Shown here piece after piece: positions 1 to 8,408 of a DNA stretch of 64,000 bases. This DNA is from CAIWHR01 sp963708855. Its GTDB lineage: Bacteria; Pseudomonadota; Gammaproteobacteria; Burkholderiales; Casimicrobiaceae. The position numbers were made by a program, and so were the translations under genes. The notes under the pieces are model-generated. The model was not told the origin of the DNA. It worked only from the letters and a program-made list of their open reading frames with translations, and made no database searches. Every line of letters begins with the position of its first letter. Positions within the stretch are counted from its first letter, which is position 1. The stretch lies in contig CAVPUM010000034.1 in the NCBI GenBank assembly GCA_963708855.1, positions 119,846-183,845 on the forward strand, in the 5' to 3' direction.

Positions 1-771
1 GCTGGCTCCCACGGAACACGTGTCTCCGTCGATCGCAATGGGCTCCCCCAACGCGACGATGACGCGATTGGCCACCAGCGCCGCGTCGTTTGGATCGGAT
101 ACGCCGGGAAGAATGAGGGCGAACTCGTCGCCACCCATGCGGGCTGCCGTGTCCACTTCGCGGCAGCACGATCGCAGCATCTCTGCGGCGACCCGGAGCA
201 CCTGGTCTCCCGCCTCGTGACCGTAGGTGTCGTTGATGGTCTTGAAGCCGTCGAGGTCGCACGCCAGCAGCGCGAACCCGTCGCCCGTCCGACGCGAAGC
301 CAGCAGCGACTGGCGCAGCCGGTCGAGGAAGAGCGTGCGGTTGGCGAGACCGGTGAGGCCGTCGCTGAACGCAAGATAGTTGAGCCGCGCGTCGTCGCGC
401 ACCCTCTCCGTGACGTCGTTGACAACCGCGACCACGCAGGCTTCACCACGGTCCGGGACAACCGTCCCGGTCAGCTCCAGGTCCATGATCGAACCGTCCT
501 TGCGCACGGCGCTGAAAGTGATCGACACACCACTGCCGGGCTTCAGTGTCGGCCGACGAAGGCTTTGCGTGACACGCGGCCAATCCGCCTCCGCAACGAC
601 TTCGCGCAGCGGCAGGAATCTCGGATATTCCTCCCCGGGACGACCGAGCAGCGCCGCACCGCGCCCGTTCAGGAACAACAGCGTGTCGCGGATCACGCAG
701 ATCGGGACGAGATCGTAACGCGTCAGCGCGTCGGCCGAAATGTTCTGCAGCAAGGATCTGGTCGGGCCCAT
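1..771 (-). CDS. PAS-GGDEF diguanylate cyclase (3' end cut by the window)
   Basis: The visible 257 residues run off the left edge. The N-terminal ~110 residues look like a PAS sensor domain (VIRDTLLF, then the PAC-like VVPDRGEACVVAVVNDVTER). A GGDEF domain follows, with the entry motif DGLTGLANRTLF, the catalytic MGGDEFALILPG, and an RxxD product-inhibition site (REVD) exactly five residues before GGDEF. This predicts an active, feedback-inhibited enzyme making cyclic di-GMP from two GTP in the cytosol. No membrane segment is visible. The start is the ATG at 771; the next in-frame ATG upstream (810) is followed by a stop after four codons. Whether an EAL domain follows cannot be seen. A PilZ c-di-GMP-effector-type protein lies at 35468-37186. 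Confidence 0.9.
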   Translation of the reverse strand, partial: MGPTRSLLQNISADALTRYDLVPICVIRDTLLFLNGRGAALLGRPGEEYPRFLPLREVVAEADWPRVTQSLRRPTLKPGSGVSITFSAVRKDGSIMDLELTGTVVPDRGEACVVAVVNDVTERVRDDARLNYLAFSDGLTGLANRTLFLDRLRQSLLASRRTGDGFALLACDLDGFKTINDTYGHEAGDQVLRVAAEMLRSCCREVDTAARMGGDEFALILPGVSDPNDAALVANRVIVALGEPIAIDGDTCSVGAS

Positions 772-958
772 GAGCGTACCACCCCGCGCATCACGCTATG
801 ACGTTGGCATATTAGAGCCTGCCGACGCGATGACTGTCAACGCGGGCAGACGCGCGGCTATGTTCGTCGAACAGACGGCCATGTCCGTGATGCTCCGCCG
901 ACGCAAGCGAGTGCCTGCTTCAACACAGACCGAATGGCGCGCGCGCAGCGCAATGACA

Positions 959-982
959 AGGGGAGGCTACCTCGCCTCCCCT
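959..982 (-). terminator. Hairpin between the small secreted protein gene and the GGDEF gene
   Basis: Perfect 9-bp inverted repeat (AGGGGAGGC / GCCTCCCCT) with a 6-base loop, about 50 bases beyond the stop of the minus-strand gene ending at 1032. The following minus-strand sequence is only weakly T-rich, so termination may be inefficient or Rho-assisted. Confidence 0.5.
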
Positions 983-1031
983 CCGCCAGCTCGGCACGGC
1001 CGCAGCCGCGGCCGCAAGAAATTCGGCCGGC

Positions 1032-1274
1032 TCAGCAGCCGCCCTTCTTTTCCTTCTTCGCCGGCGCCGCCTTGGCCGACTTTTCGACGGCCTTCTTCTT
1101 GTCGGCGTCCGACATCTTGTCCCAGGCGTCCTGCGTGACGTCGGCGGGCTTCTTGAGCGCGGCTTCGGCCTTCTTCGTCGTCGCGGCATCGGCCTTCGGC
1201 GGATCGGCGGCGAGCGCGCTCGCGCCGGAGAGGGCGAAGACGGCGGCAACCAGAATCGTGGACAGCTTGTTCAT
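1032..1274 (-). CDS. Small secreted lysine/alanine-rich protein
   Basis: Encodes 80 residues: a Sec-type signal peptide (MNKLSTILVAAVFALSGASALA, cleavage after ALA) and a short charged mature part rich in Lys, Ala and Asp that ends in KKEKKGGC. The C-terminal cysteine is the last residue. An ATG six bases upstream (1280) is possible, but the AGGAG at the correct spacing (8 nt) points to 1274. The mature domain has a TQDAWDKMSDADKKK segment of predicted helix. I do not recognise a family; similar short periplasmic Lys/Ala-rich proteins are common in betaproteobacteria and lack assigned functions. It is divergently oriented to the Crp/Fnr gene and has its own hairpin downstream. Confidence 0.75.
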   Translation of the reverse strand: MNKLSTILVAAVFALSGASALAADPPKADAATTKKAEAALKKPADVTQDAWDKMSDADKKKAVEKSAKAAPAKKEKKGGC

Positions 1275-1478
1275 GCGCATGGCTCCTGGAGTTTGGCGGC
1301 TGGCCGATCGGGGCGGAACCGCGGATTCATTCGTAAAACTGCGTATTCTAATCCAAGAACGTCGGGGCGTACTGTTCTGCGCCGCCACCGCGCTCGCCGC
1401 GACGCGATGGGGCACGACCGGGCCTTGACCACCGGGGTTGGCCGCAAAGTCACCCCGGCGGGACCCATCGCCGCATTG

Positions 1479-1501
1479 TAGAATTCCCGATCAACCTGAT
1501 C
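1479..1501 (+). promoter_or_regulatory. Putative promoter and inverted-repeat operator of the Crp/Fnr gene
   Basis: A -10-like TAGAAT (1479-1484) is followed by a perfect inverted repeat GATCA-N3-TGATC (1489-1501) that ends 9 bases before the start codon at 1511. The repeat would cover the predicted transcription start, which suits autoregulation. It contains an ATCAA half-site like those recognised by FNR-type helices. No convincing -35 is visible. Confidence 0.4.
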
Positions 1502-1510
1502 TTCCTGCCC

Positions 1511-2194
1511 ATGGACAGCGCCCTCGCCCCCTCGCCTCTCGCCACCCGCATCGCCATGACGTTCCCGGGGCTCGCGCACGCGCCGCAGGCAACGCTCGAG
1601 CGCATGGCGCGCGAAGGCGTCTACCGGAAGGCGCCGGCGGGGACCCTGATGTTCGACGAGCAGTCGCCCTGCAGCGGCTTTCCACTGGTGCTCGCGGGTT
1701 CGATTCGCGTGCTGCAGCGCTATCCCAACGGGCGCGAGCTCCAGCTCTACCGCGTCAAGCCGGGTGAATCCTGCCTGCTGTCGGGAAGCTGCCTGCTCGG
1801 CCAGACCAGCTACGCGGCATCCGGCGTCGCGGAGACGGACGTCGAGCTCCTGATCCTGCCACCGGCGCTGTTCCAGGCGCTGATCGCCGGGGACGATTCA
1901 TTTCGCCGCCATGTCTTCGAGGTTTTCGGCGAGCGGCTTTCGGCACTCATGCAGGTCGTCGAGGCGATCGCCTATCAGAAGCTGGACCAGCGGCTCGCCG
2001 CACTGCTCGTCAACCGCTCGCTCGACGGCGATATTCACGCGACGCATCAGGCGCTGGCCGACGAACTCGGCAGCGTCCGCGAGATCGTGTCGCGGCTGCT
2101 GCGCAACTTCGAGGACCGCGGCTGGGTCGACCTCGGGCGCGAACGCGTCCGCGTCGTCGATCGCGGCGCGCTCGCAAGCCTCGCCCGCGGCTGA
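1511..2194 (+). CDS. Crp/Fnr family transcriptional regulator with FNR-type recognition helix
   Basis: 227 residues: an N-terminal cyclic-nucleotide-binding-like beta barrel (about 20-140), a dimer helix, and a C-terminal winged helix-turn-helix (about 165-215). The recognition helix reads REIVSRLLRNFE; its E-x-x-S-R pattern is the one FNR proteins use to read TTGAT. The N-terminal Cys cluster of true FNR is missing, but three cysteines sit in the barrel (Cys54, Cys88, Cys94; the last two in SCLLSGSC), so a redox or Fe-S role is possible. It is probably an activator of anaerobic or NO-related genes such as the adjacent Mo-enzyme cluster, but no effector can be named. It converges with the Rrf2 gene at 2213. 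Confidence 0.88.
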   Translation: MDSALAPSPLATRIAMTFPGLAHAPQATLERMAREGVYRKAPAGTLMFDEQSPCSGFPLVLAGSIRVLQRYPNGRELQLYRVKPGESCLLSGSCLLGQTSYAASGVAETDVELLILPPALFQALIAGDDSFRRHVFEVFGERLSALMQVVEAIAYQKLDQRLAALLVNRSLDGDIHATHQALADELGSVREIVSRLLRNFEDRGWVDLGRERVRVVDRGALASLARG

Positions 2195-2212
2195 CCGGCG
2201 TTCCACGAACGC

Positions 2213-2698
2213 TCAGGGTCCGGCGTCTCGCGTCCGGCGCCGCGGCGCCGGCTTCGCGCCGCGACCGGGCGGGCGCGGCGCCGCATCCCGCCGTTGCCGC
2301 TCGAGCAGACGCAGCATCGTCGCGATCGTGATGGAACTGAATGTCGCGGCCGCGATCTCGTCGATCTCCGCCAGGACCACGGACAGCGCACGCCCCACGG
2401 GCGTCTCCTCGCCCGGCTCGCGCCGCTCGCCGTCCGGAGCGGCGAGCTCCTCGAACATCCGGATCAGGTCCATCAAGGTGAGCCGGCGCGCATTGCCGGC
2501 GAAGCGGTAGCCGCCGCCGACGCCCCGCACGGATTCGACCACGCCCGCGCGCGCCAGCTCCGAGAGGACCTTGGCGAGGTGGTGCGGCGAGACGCCGTAC
2601 TTCGACGCGATCTCGGCGGCGGCCACGTGCCGCGTCGGGTCGAGCGCGAACTCGAGCACGCTGTAGAGGGCAAGCCGCGTGTTCTTCTGCAGCTTCAA
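2213..2698 (-). CDS. Rrf2 family transcriptional regulator lacking Fe-S cysteines
   Basis: 161 residues with the Rrf2 N-terminus (LKLQKNTRLALYSVLEFAL), a winged HTH (VAAAEIASKYGVSPHHLAKVLSEL) and the family wing motif VRGVGGGYRFA. The three cysteines that ligate a cluster in IscR/NsrR are absent, so it probably senses something else or works as a simple repressor. The start is inferred as the TTG at 2698, matching the family N-terminus and overlapping the GNAT stop as TTGA, which implies translational coupling to the gene upstream. The tail is Arg/Pro-rich and probably disordered. Its position beside Mo-enzyme and nitrosative-stress-type genes suggests local control. Confidence 0.82.
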   Translation of the reverse strand: MKLQKNTRLALYSVLEFALDPTRHVAAAEIASKYGVSPHHLAKVLSELARAGVVESVRGVGGGYRFAGNARRLTLMDLIRMFEELAAPDGERREPGEETPVGRALSVVLAEIDEIAAATFSSITIATMLRLLERQRRDAAPRPPGRGAKPAPRRRTRDAGP

Positions 2699-3243
2699 CG
2701 CGGACCGAGCTCCATTTCCAGCGGGATGAACCGTCCGGCCATCATTCCCTGGCTGCGGAAGAACGACAGGACCAGCGTGTTGTCGCGCGCGAGCATCGTG
2801 CGCACCGTGGTCACTCCGGCGCGGCGAAAGCCCGCCGAGATCGTCGCGAGCAGGCGCGCGCCGATGCCGCGCTGCCGCGCATCGGGACGCACGTCGATCG
2901 CGAACACCCAGCCGCACGGCGGCGAGCCGAATTCCCAGTCGCGCACCTCGCCGATCACGAATCCGGCCACACGGCCGCGGTCTTCGGCGACCAGGAACTG
3001 CCGCTGCGCCTCGCCGGCGACGCCGTAGCGGCGAAAAACGGCGTTCCAGTACGCCCGCTTCTCGATCCCCGTGACGGCGGCATCGATCGCGATGATCTCC
3101 CGAAGATCGTCCCGGCGCACCGGCCGGATCACCGCCGCGGCGTCCGCGTCGCCCGCCGGCCGGATGCCGCCCGGATCACCCGTTTCCCGCCTTGCACGCC
3201 TGCCCGCCAAGGACTTCCCCGACAAAAAGATGACGCACATCAA
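2695..3243 (-). CDS. GNAT family N-acetyltransferase
   Basis: 182 residues with the GNAT fold. The acetyl-CoA loop reads RQRGIGARLL, preceded by the beta-4 strand VFAIDVRPD. The domain starts near IRPVRRDDLREIIAIDAAVTG; the family-specific AIDxxxxG and a downstream WEFGSPP motif recur in both halves of the double GNAT at 14062, so the three domains are relatives. An ATG later in the ORF could be the true start because the first ~35 residues look non-conserved. The substrate is unknown. It is co-transcribed with the Rrf2 gene (4-base overlap) and divergent from the padB-like gene. Confidence 0.8.
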   Translation of the reverse strand: MMCVIFLSGKSLAGRRARRETGDPGGIRPAGDADAAAVIRPVRRDDLREIIAIDAAVTGIEKRAYWNAVFRRYGVAGEAQRQFLVAEDRGRVAGFVIGEVRDWEFGSPPCGWVFAIDVRPDARQRGIGARLLATISAGFRRAGVTTVRTMLARDNTLVLSFFRSQGMMAGRFIPLEMELGPR

Positions 3244-3361
3244 ACCAAAAACCGCATTCCGATGCCAGATTAGCCCGATATCGGCGGACGCTCAACCTTC
3301 GCACCCTGATGCGGGCGATCGACAGCGGTCGCGGCCGCCCTCCAAATGGTCCGAGGATGCG
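3244..3361. promoter_or_regulatory. Divergent promoter region between GNAT and the Mo-enzyme cluster
   Basis: This 118-base stretch is less GC-rich than its surroundings and must carry the promoters of both flanking operons. It contains a 10-base palindrome CCGATATCGG at 3275-3284. No FNR box (TTGAT-N4-ATCAA) is present. Promoter hexamers cannot be assigned with confidence. Confidence 0.35.
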
Positions 3362-6145
3362 ATGGCAACTTCCATTTCCGCCGACGTTCGCCCGACAAGC
3401 GGGGGTGCAACGATGAGCGCCGCGACCAGGGTCACCGAGCACGTGCCGACATACTGCTACCAGTGTGTCGCAGGACCCGATTTGCTGACGGTGAAGGTTG
3501 TCGACGGCGTGGCGACCGAGGTCGAGCCGAACTTCTGCGCCGCCGAAGTTCACCCGGGCGGGGGCAAGGTGTGCGTGAAGGCGTACGGGCTGGTGCAGAA
3601 GACGTACAACCCGCACCGCGTGCTTACGCCGATGAAGCGCACCAATCCGAAGAAGGGCCGCGCCGAGGATCCCGGTTTCGTGCCGATCTCGTGGGACGAG
3701 GCGCTCGATCTCGTCGCCGGCAAGCTCAACGCGGTCCGCGCCGCCGGCCTGACCGACGAATCGGGTTATCCGCGTCTCGCGGTGAGTCTGGGCGGCGCCG
3801 GCACGCCGCAGTCGTACATGGGCACGTTTTCCGCGTTCCTCGGCGCATGGGGGCCGGTGGACATGGGCTTCGGATCAGGCCAGGGTGTCAAGTGCTACCA
3901 CTCGGAGCACCTGTACGGCGAGTTCTGGCACCGCGCATTCACGGTGTCGCCCGACACGCCGCTTTGCGACTATCTCATTTCCTGCGGCGCCAACGTCGAG
4001 GCCTCGGGCGGCGTCGTCGGCGTCTGGCGTCATGCCAACGCGCGCGTGCGCGGGATGAAGCGGGTCCAGGTCGAACCGCATCTCTCGGTCACCGGCGCGT
4101 GCTCCGCAGAGTGGGTGCCCATCCGGCCCAAGACCGATGCTGCATTCCTCTACGCGCTCGTGCACGTGCTGCTGCACGAGATTCCGCGCACGCGGCTCGA
4201 CGCCGTGTTCCTCGCGCGGCATACCGCTTCGCCCTATCTGGTCGGACCGGGCGGCTATTACCTGCGCGACCGGGCCACGCGGAAGCCACTGGTCTGGGAC
4301 ACGGCCCGCAACATCGCGGTGCCGCACGACGCGCCGGACATTGCCGAAGCGCTCGAAGGCCGCTTTGAAGCCGACGCGGTCGAAATCGGTCCCGATGGCG
4401 ACGTGCTGGGCGATGGTCGACTGACCGGAGAAACCGGGTTCGGCCGGCTCGTCGCCCACATGGCGCCATATTCGCCGGAATGGGCGGAACCGATCTGCGA
4501 TGTTCCCGCCGGCACGATCCGCCGGATCGCCAACGAATTTGTCGACCACGCGCACATCGGCGAGACGATCGAGATCGACGGCGTCCGGATGCCGTACCGC
4601 CCGGTCGCGGTGAGCCTGGGCAAGACGGTCAACAACGGTTGGGGCGGCTACGAGTGCGTCTGGGCGCGCACGCTGCTGGCAGCACTCGTCGGCGGTCTCG
4701 AAGTGCCCGGCGGGACCCTGGGCACGACCGTCCGCTTGAACCGGCAGGTCCCGTCGCGCGTGGACAGCGTGCTGGCCGGCCCCGACGGTTTCATGGAATA
4801 CCCGCTCAATCCGACGGACAAAGCACACTGGTCGCCCAAGCCGAACATCCGCAACGCGTACCGGACGATGGTGCCGCTCGCCGCGAACGGACCTTGGAGC
4901 CAGGCGCTCGGACCCACGCACTTCTCGTGGATGTTCCTGGACGAGACGCCCAAGGGGCTGCCGCGCGTCACGCTGCCGGACGTCTGGTTCGTCTACCGGA
5001 CCAATCCCGCGATCTCGTTCTGGGACACCGCGGCGGTCGGGCAGAAGATGGCGCGCTTTCCGTTCATGGTCGCGTTCGCGTACACGCGCGACGAGACCAA
5101 CCACTTCGCCGACGTGCTGCTGCCGGAGGCGACCGACCTCGAAAGCCTGCAACTCATCCGTATCGGCGGTTCGAAGTTCGTCGAGCAATTCTGGGAGCGG
5201 CAGGGCTTCGCGCTGCGCCAGCCCGCGGTCGCCACCCGCGGCGAGGCGCGCGACTTCACCGCGATTGCGACCGAGCTCGCGCAGCGCACCGGACTTCTCG
5301 AAAAATACAACGGCGCGATCAACAAGGGCGCGGCGGGCGTGCCGCTCAAGGGCGAGCACTGGGACTGCCTGCTCGCTGCGGACCAGGCGCACGCACCCGA
5401 GGTCATCTGGGACGCGGTCTGCCGCGCCGCGAGCGCCGAGCTCACGGCGGGCAAGGAAGTCCACGACCTCGCGTGGTGGAAACAGAACGGGCTGGCGACG
5501 AAGCCCTTTTCGCAGGCCAAGTGGTACCTGTTCCCCACGCTCGTCGCGCAGCGCCTGCGCTTCGAGCTGCCATACCAGGAGCGCCTGCAGCGGATCGGCG
5601 CCGAGCTCGGCCGCCGCCTGCACGAGCACGACATGTTCTGGTGGGACAAGCAGTTGACCGAATACCAGGCGCTGCCCGTATGGAAGGATTTCGGGGCGTT
5701 GTGGACCGGCGCGCTCGTGAAAGCCGGCGGCACGCCGCAGGACTATCCCTTCTGGCTGCTCACCGCCCGCAGCATGCAGTATGCGTGGGGTGCCAACGTG
5801 GGCATGCAGCTCATCAAGGAGGTGGCCGACAACGTCAAGGGCCATCGCGGTGTGATCATCAATACGCAGCGCGCCTTTGATCTCGGCATCGGCGACGGCG
5901 ACCCGGTGGAGATCGCCACGCCGCAGCACCGCGTGCGCGGCCGCGCCGTGCTGCGGCAGGGCATTCGCCCGGACACGCTGCTGCTGCTCGGCCAGTTCGA
6001 CCATTGGGCGACGCCGTTCACGAAGGACTTCGGCATGCCCAGCATGAACTCGCTGACGGAAATGTCGATGGACCTGACCGACGCGACCGGGTCGAGCGCC
6101 GACGTCGTGCGCGTACGGATATCCCCGGCGGGGGTGGCCACGTGA
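3362..6145 (+). CDS. Molybdopterin oxidoreductase catalytic subunit, phenylacetyl-CoA:acceptor oxidoreductase (PadB)-like
   Basis: 927 residues of the DMSO-reductase family. An N-terminal Fe-S region (TYCYQCVAGPDLL ... GKVCVKAYGLVQKTYNP) precedes the bis-MGD core and a C-terminal molydopterin dinucleotide-binding domain (near RAFDLGIGDGDPVEI). FGSGQGVKCYHSEHLYGEF near residue 180 is a candidate Mo-ligand loop. It resembles PadB, which oxidises phenylacetyl-CoA to phenylglyoxylate, but this assignment is from memory of family features. There is no Tat signal, so it should face the cytoplasm, as expected for a CoA-thioester substrate. The usual third cysteine of CxxCxxxC is a proline here. Start at 3362 has GAGG five bases upstream; ATG 3413 is an alternative. 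Partners follow at 6258 and 6999. Confidence 0.72.
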   Translation: MATSISADVRPTSGGATMSAATRVTEHVPTYCYQCVAGPDLLTVKVVDGVATEVEPNFCAAEVHPGGGKVCVKAYGLVQKTYNPHRVLTPMKRTNPKKGRAEDPGFVPISWDEALDLVAGKLNAVRAAGLTDESGYPRLAVSLGGAGTPQSYMGTFSAFLGAWGPVDMGFGSGQGVKCYHSEHLYGEFWHRAFTVSPDTPLCDYLISCGANVEASGGVVGVWRHANARVRGMKRVQVEPHLSVTGACSAEWVPIRPKTDAAFLYALVHVLLHEIPRTRLDAVFLARHTASPYLVGPGGYYLRDRATRKPLVWDTARNIAVPHDAPDIAEALEGRFEADAVEIGPDGDVLGDGRLTGETGFGRLVAHMAPYSPEWAEPICDVPAGTIRRIANEFVDHAHIGETIEIDGVRMPYRPVAVSLGKTVNNGWGGYECVWARTLLAALVGGLEVPGGTLGTTVRLNRQVPSRVDSVLAGPDGFMEYPLNPTDKAHWSPKPNIRNAYRTMVPLAANGPWSQALGPTHFSWMFLDETPKGLPRVTLPDVWFVYRTNPAISFWDTAAVGQKMARFPFMVAFAYTRDETNHFADVLLPEATDLESLQLIRIGGSKFVEQFWERQGFALRQPAVATRGEARDFTAIATELAQRTGLLEKYNGAINKGAAGVPLKGEHWDCLLAADQAHAPEVIWDAVCRAASAELTAGKEVHDLAWWKQNGLATKPFSQAKWYLFPTLVAQRLRFELPYQERLQRIGAELGRRLHEHDMFWWDKQLTEYQALPVWKDFGALWTGALVKAGGTPQDYPFWLLTARSMQYAWGANVGMQLIKEVADNVKGHRGVIINTQRAFDLGIGDGDPVEIATPQHRVRGRAVLRQGIRPDTLLLLGQFDHWATPFTKDFGMPSMNSLTEMSMDLTDATGSSADVVRVRISPAGVAT

Positions 6146-6257
6146 GCCACGCCGCGAGAGGCCCCATGCGAAGCAAGGGGATCGACGGCAAGGCGAATCG
6201 TGGCTGCGGCCGACGCGCCATCGGTACGCCTTTGCGAGCCGGGGACAAGGAGGCGCC

Positions 6258-6914
6258 ATGACCCGCTGGGCGATGGTCGCGGACCTCCGTCGCTGCGTCG
6301 GCTGCCAGACCTGCACCGCCGCGTGCCGGCACGCGAACGCGACGCCACCCGGTGTCCAGTGGCGCCGCGTGCTCGACATGGAGTTCGGCGTGTACCCTGA
6401 CGTGAAGCGGGCCTTCGTGCCGGTGGGTTGCCAGCACTGCGACGACCCGCCATGCGTCGACGTCTGTCCGACCACAGCATCGAGGAAACGCGCCGACGGC
6501 ATCGTCACCATCGACTACGACCTGTGCATCGGCTGCGCGTACTGCGCCGTCGCCTGTCCGTACCAGGCGCGCCACAAGACGATGCGCGCCGGATTCGCCT
6601 ACGGCACGCCAATGGCCAACGAGACGAAGCGTCGCGACGACGCACGACTCGCCGTCGCCACGAAGTGCACGTTCTGCGTCGAGCGCATCGACGACGGGCT
6701 CGCGCGGGGGCTGCGTCCCGGCGTGGACCCCGAAGCGACGCCCGCGTGCGTGAATGCGTGCATCACGCAGACGCTGCAGTTCGGCGATCTCGACGATCCG
6801 CAGAGCAATGTGTCGCGCCTCATCGCCGAAAATCAGCATTTCCGGATGCACGAGGAGCTCGGCACCGGACCCGGCTTCTACTACCTGTGGGACGCGCTGG
6901 AGGAAGCGTCATGA
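6258..6914 (+). CDS. Four-cluster ferredoxin-type electron transfer subunit (PadC/DmsB-like)
   Basis: 218 residues with sixteen cysteines in four [4Fe-4S] motifs: CVGCQTCTAAC, CQHCDDPPCVDVC, CIGCAYCAVAC and CTFC...CVNAC. This is the layout of the beta subunits of DMSO-reductase-family enzymes, which carry electrons from the Mo site to the membrane subunit. A strong AAGGAG sits at good spacing before ATG 6258. The 112 bases between the padB-like stop and this gene hold no other gene. It sits between the catalytic subunit and the membrane protein at 6999, so the three form one enzyme. By similarity of arrangement it would be PadC, though other respiratory Mo enzymes share the architecture. Confidence 0.85.
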   Translation: MTRWAMVADLRRCVGCQTCTAACRHANATPPGVQWRRVLDMEFGVYPDVKRAFVPVGCQHCDDPPCVDVCPTTASRKRADGIVTIDYDLCIGCAYCAVACPYQARHKTMRAGFAYGTPMANETKRRDDARLAVATKCTFCVERIDDGLARGLRPGVDPEATPACVNACITQTLQFGDLDDPQSNVSRLIAENQHFRMHEELGTGPGFYYLWDALEEAS

Positions 6915-6942
6915 GCGACGCAGGGCCGTCCCAAGGCGTGAA

Positions 6943-6998
6943 TTGCTCCCCCCGGGGGGCAGCGACGCGGCGCCAGCCGCAAGCGTGGGGGCACACAA
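6943..6998 (-). repeat. Dispersed intergenic repeat, copy A (subtype 2)
   Basis: Short copy of the GC-rich repeat, oriented opposite to the surrounding genes. Read on the minus strand it gives TGTGCCCCCACGCT, a GCGGCTG...CGCCGC hairpin and GCTGCCCCCCGGGGGG. It shares the GCGGCTG/CGCCGC segment only with copy C at 22032. It fills the gap between the padC-like and padD-like genes and its GTGGGGG supplies the only purine-rich stretch before the start codon at 6999. Confidence 0.8.
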
Positions 6999-7871
6999 AT
7001 GAGCTACCCGCCCGGCGGCTACCAGAGCTACGGCCCCGAGCCGTGGCAGCAGCGAAGCTGGGATTGGCGTGCAGCCGGCAATTTCATCGGCGGCGGTGCC
7101 GGTACCGGGCTCATCGTATTCGCCGCGCTGTCGGGTGCGGACGGGTCCGCGCTGGCCGTGCTGATGCTGGCGGGGCTCGCGCTGGTCGGTCTCGGCCTCA
7201 TCTGCGTTTCGCTGGAACTCGGCCGACCTCTGCGCGCGCTCAACGTCTTTCGGAATCCATGGACGTCGTGGATGGGCCGCGAGGCATGGACCTCGGCGTT
7301 GCTCTTCCCCGCCGGGCTCGCGGCCGCGTGGGGCGTTCCAGGGCTGGCGTGGGTTGCCGCCGCGCTCGCGCTGGCCTTCGTCTATTGCCAGGCGCACCTG
7401 CTGCAGGCGGCCAAGGGCATCCCCGCGTGGCGCGAGCCGCTGCTCGTCCCGCTGCTGCTGACCACGGGTCTCGCCGAAGGCGGCGGGCTCTTCTTCGCCA
7501 GCGCGCCGTGGCACCACATCGGCACGCTGTGGCTGCTGCTGGGCTTCGGCGTCCTCGTGCTCTTCCGCATCTTCGTGTGGCTCGCCTACCGCCGTCGCCT
7601 GGCCGGCGTGGCCGCGCGCGGGGCCGCCGACGCGCTCGCTTCCGCAGGGCGCGTCCTGCAGCTCGCGGGGACGCTGGCGCCGCTCGCCCTGGTCGCGGCG
7701 ATCGCGCTGGGCGCGGTGTCGGGCGCGCCGACGGCGTGGGTCGCCGCGATTGCCGGGCTCGCCGTCGCGCTGACCGGCGCCTATGCGAAACTCACGCTGA
7801 TCACCGGCGCCGGATTCAACCAGGGATTCACGCTCGCGCACCTGCCGGTTCGCGGCGTGCGCACGAAGTGA
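6999..7871 (+). CDS. Polytopic membrane anchor subunit (DmsC/NrfD-like, PadD-like)
   Basis: 290 residues with about eight predicted membrane helices (for example LIVFAALSGADGSALAVLML, AWVAAALALAFVYCQAHLL, TLWLLLGFGVLVLFRIFVWL). The N-terminal ~35 residues are soluble and rich in Gly, Pro, Tyr and Trp. It should anchor the Mo/Fe-S heterodimer and pass electrons to quinone. Position directly after the catalytic and ferredoxin subunits is the main evidence. The gene lies just behind repeat copy A. Sequence alone does not separate a PadD role from other DmsC-type anchors. Confidence 0.75.
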   Translation: MSYPPGGYQSYGPEPWQQRSWDWRAAGNFIGGGAGTGLIVFAALSGADGSALAVLMLAGLALVGLGLICVSLELGRPLRALNVFRNPWTSWMGREAWTSALLFPAGLAAAWGVPGLAWVAAALALAFVYCQAHLLQAAKGIPAWREPLLVPLLLTTGLAEGGGLFFASAPWHHIGTLWLLLGFGVLVLFRIFVWLAYRRRLAGVAARGAADALASAGRVLQLAGTLAPLALVAAIALGAVSGAPTAWVAAIAGLAVALTGAYAKLTLITGAGFNQGFTLAHLPVRGVRTK

Positions 7872-7922
7872 CCTCCGGACCTGTTCCAACCGCGTCCGCA
7901 GGCGCAAACAGGCGCTGAACCC

Positions 7923-8408
7923 TTGGCCAAGCGCATTCTTTCCCTGACCGTCAACGGCCGGCACCGCGAGGATGCGATCGCGGATCACACGCTGCTGCTC
8001 GACTATCTGCGCGAGGCGCTGCAGCTGACCGGCACCAAGCGCGGTTGCGACGGTGGCGAGTGCGGCGCCTGCACGGTGCTGGTCGACAGTGCGCCCCAGC
8101 TCGCGTGCATCACGCTTGCCGCGCGCTGCGAGGGCAAGCGCGTCGAAACGATCGAGGCGCTTGCGACCGACGGCCGCATGAGCCGGCTGCAGGCGGCGTT
8201 TCACGAGAAGCTCGGGACGCAGTGCGGGTACTGCACGCCGGGAATGATCATGGCGGCCGAAGCGCTGCTGCGCGACACGCCGGCGCCGACCGAGGCCGAG
8301 ATCCGCGCAGCGCTGTCCGGCAACCTGTGCCGCTGCACCGGTTACGTGAAGATCATCGAGTCGGTGCAGGCGGCGGTCGGCGCCGACGCCCGGGAAGCAA
8401 ACCGATGA
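7923..8408 (+). CDS. hcrC: [2Fe-2S] subunit of a xanthine oxidase family enzyme, 4-hydroxybenzoyl-CoA reductase gamma-like
   Basis: 161 residues with the two [2Fe-2S] motifs of the small subunit: CDGGECGACTVL plus LACITLAARC in the plant-ferredoxin half, and CGYCTPGM ... GNLCRCTGY in the helical half. It passes electrons between the Mo and flavin subunits. The start is a TTG at 7923, set by the conserved N-terminus (LTVNGRHRE); no ATG fits. It overlaps the next gene by ATGA, indicating tight coupling, so the three subunits should be made in equal amounts. The Hcr assignment rests on the flavin subunit at 10759. Confidence 0.82.
   Translation: MAKRILSLTVNGRHREDAIADHTLLLDYLREALQLTGTKRGCDGGECGACTVLVDSAPQLACITLAARCEGKRVETIEALATDGRMSRLQAAFHEKLGTQCGYCTPGMIMAAEALLRDTPAPTEAEIRAALSGNLCRCTGYVKIIESVQAAVGADAREANR

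Noticed and set aside
3875..6511. 878-residue open frame on the minus strand across the padB-like gene
   Set aside because: Arg/His/Gly-rich translation without domains, exactly antisense to a conserved enzyme; a by-product of GC-rich third codon positions.
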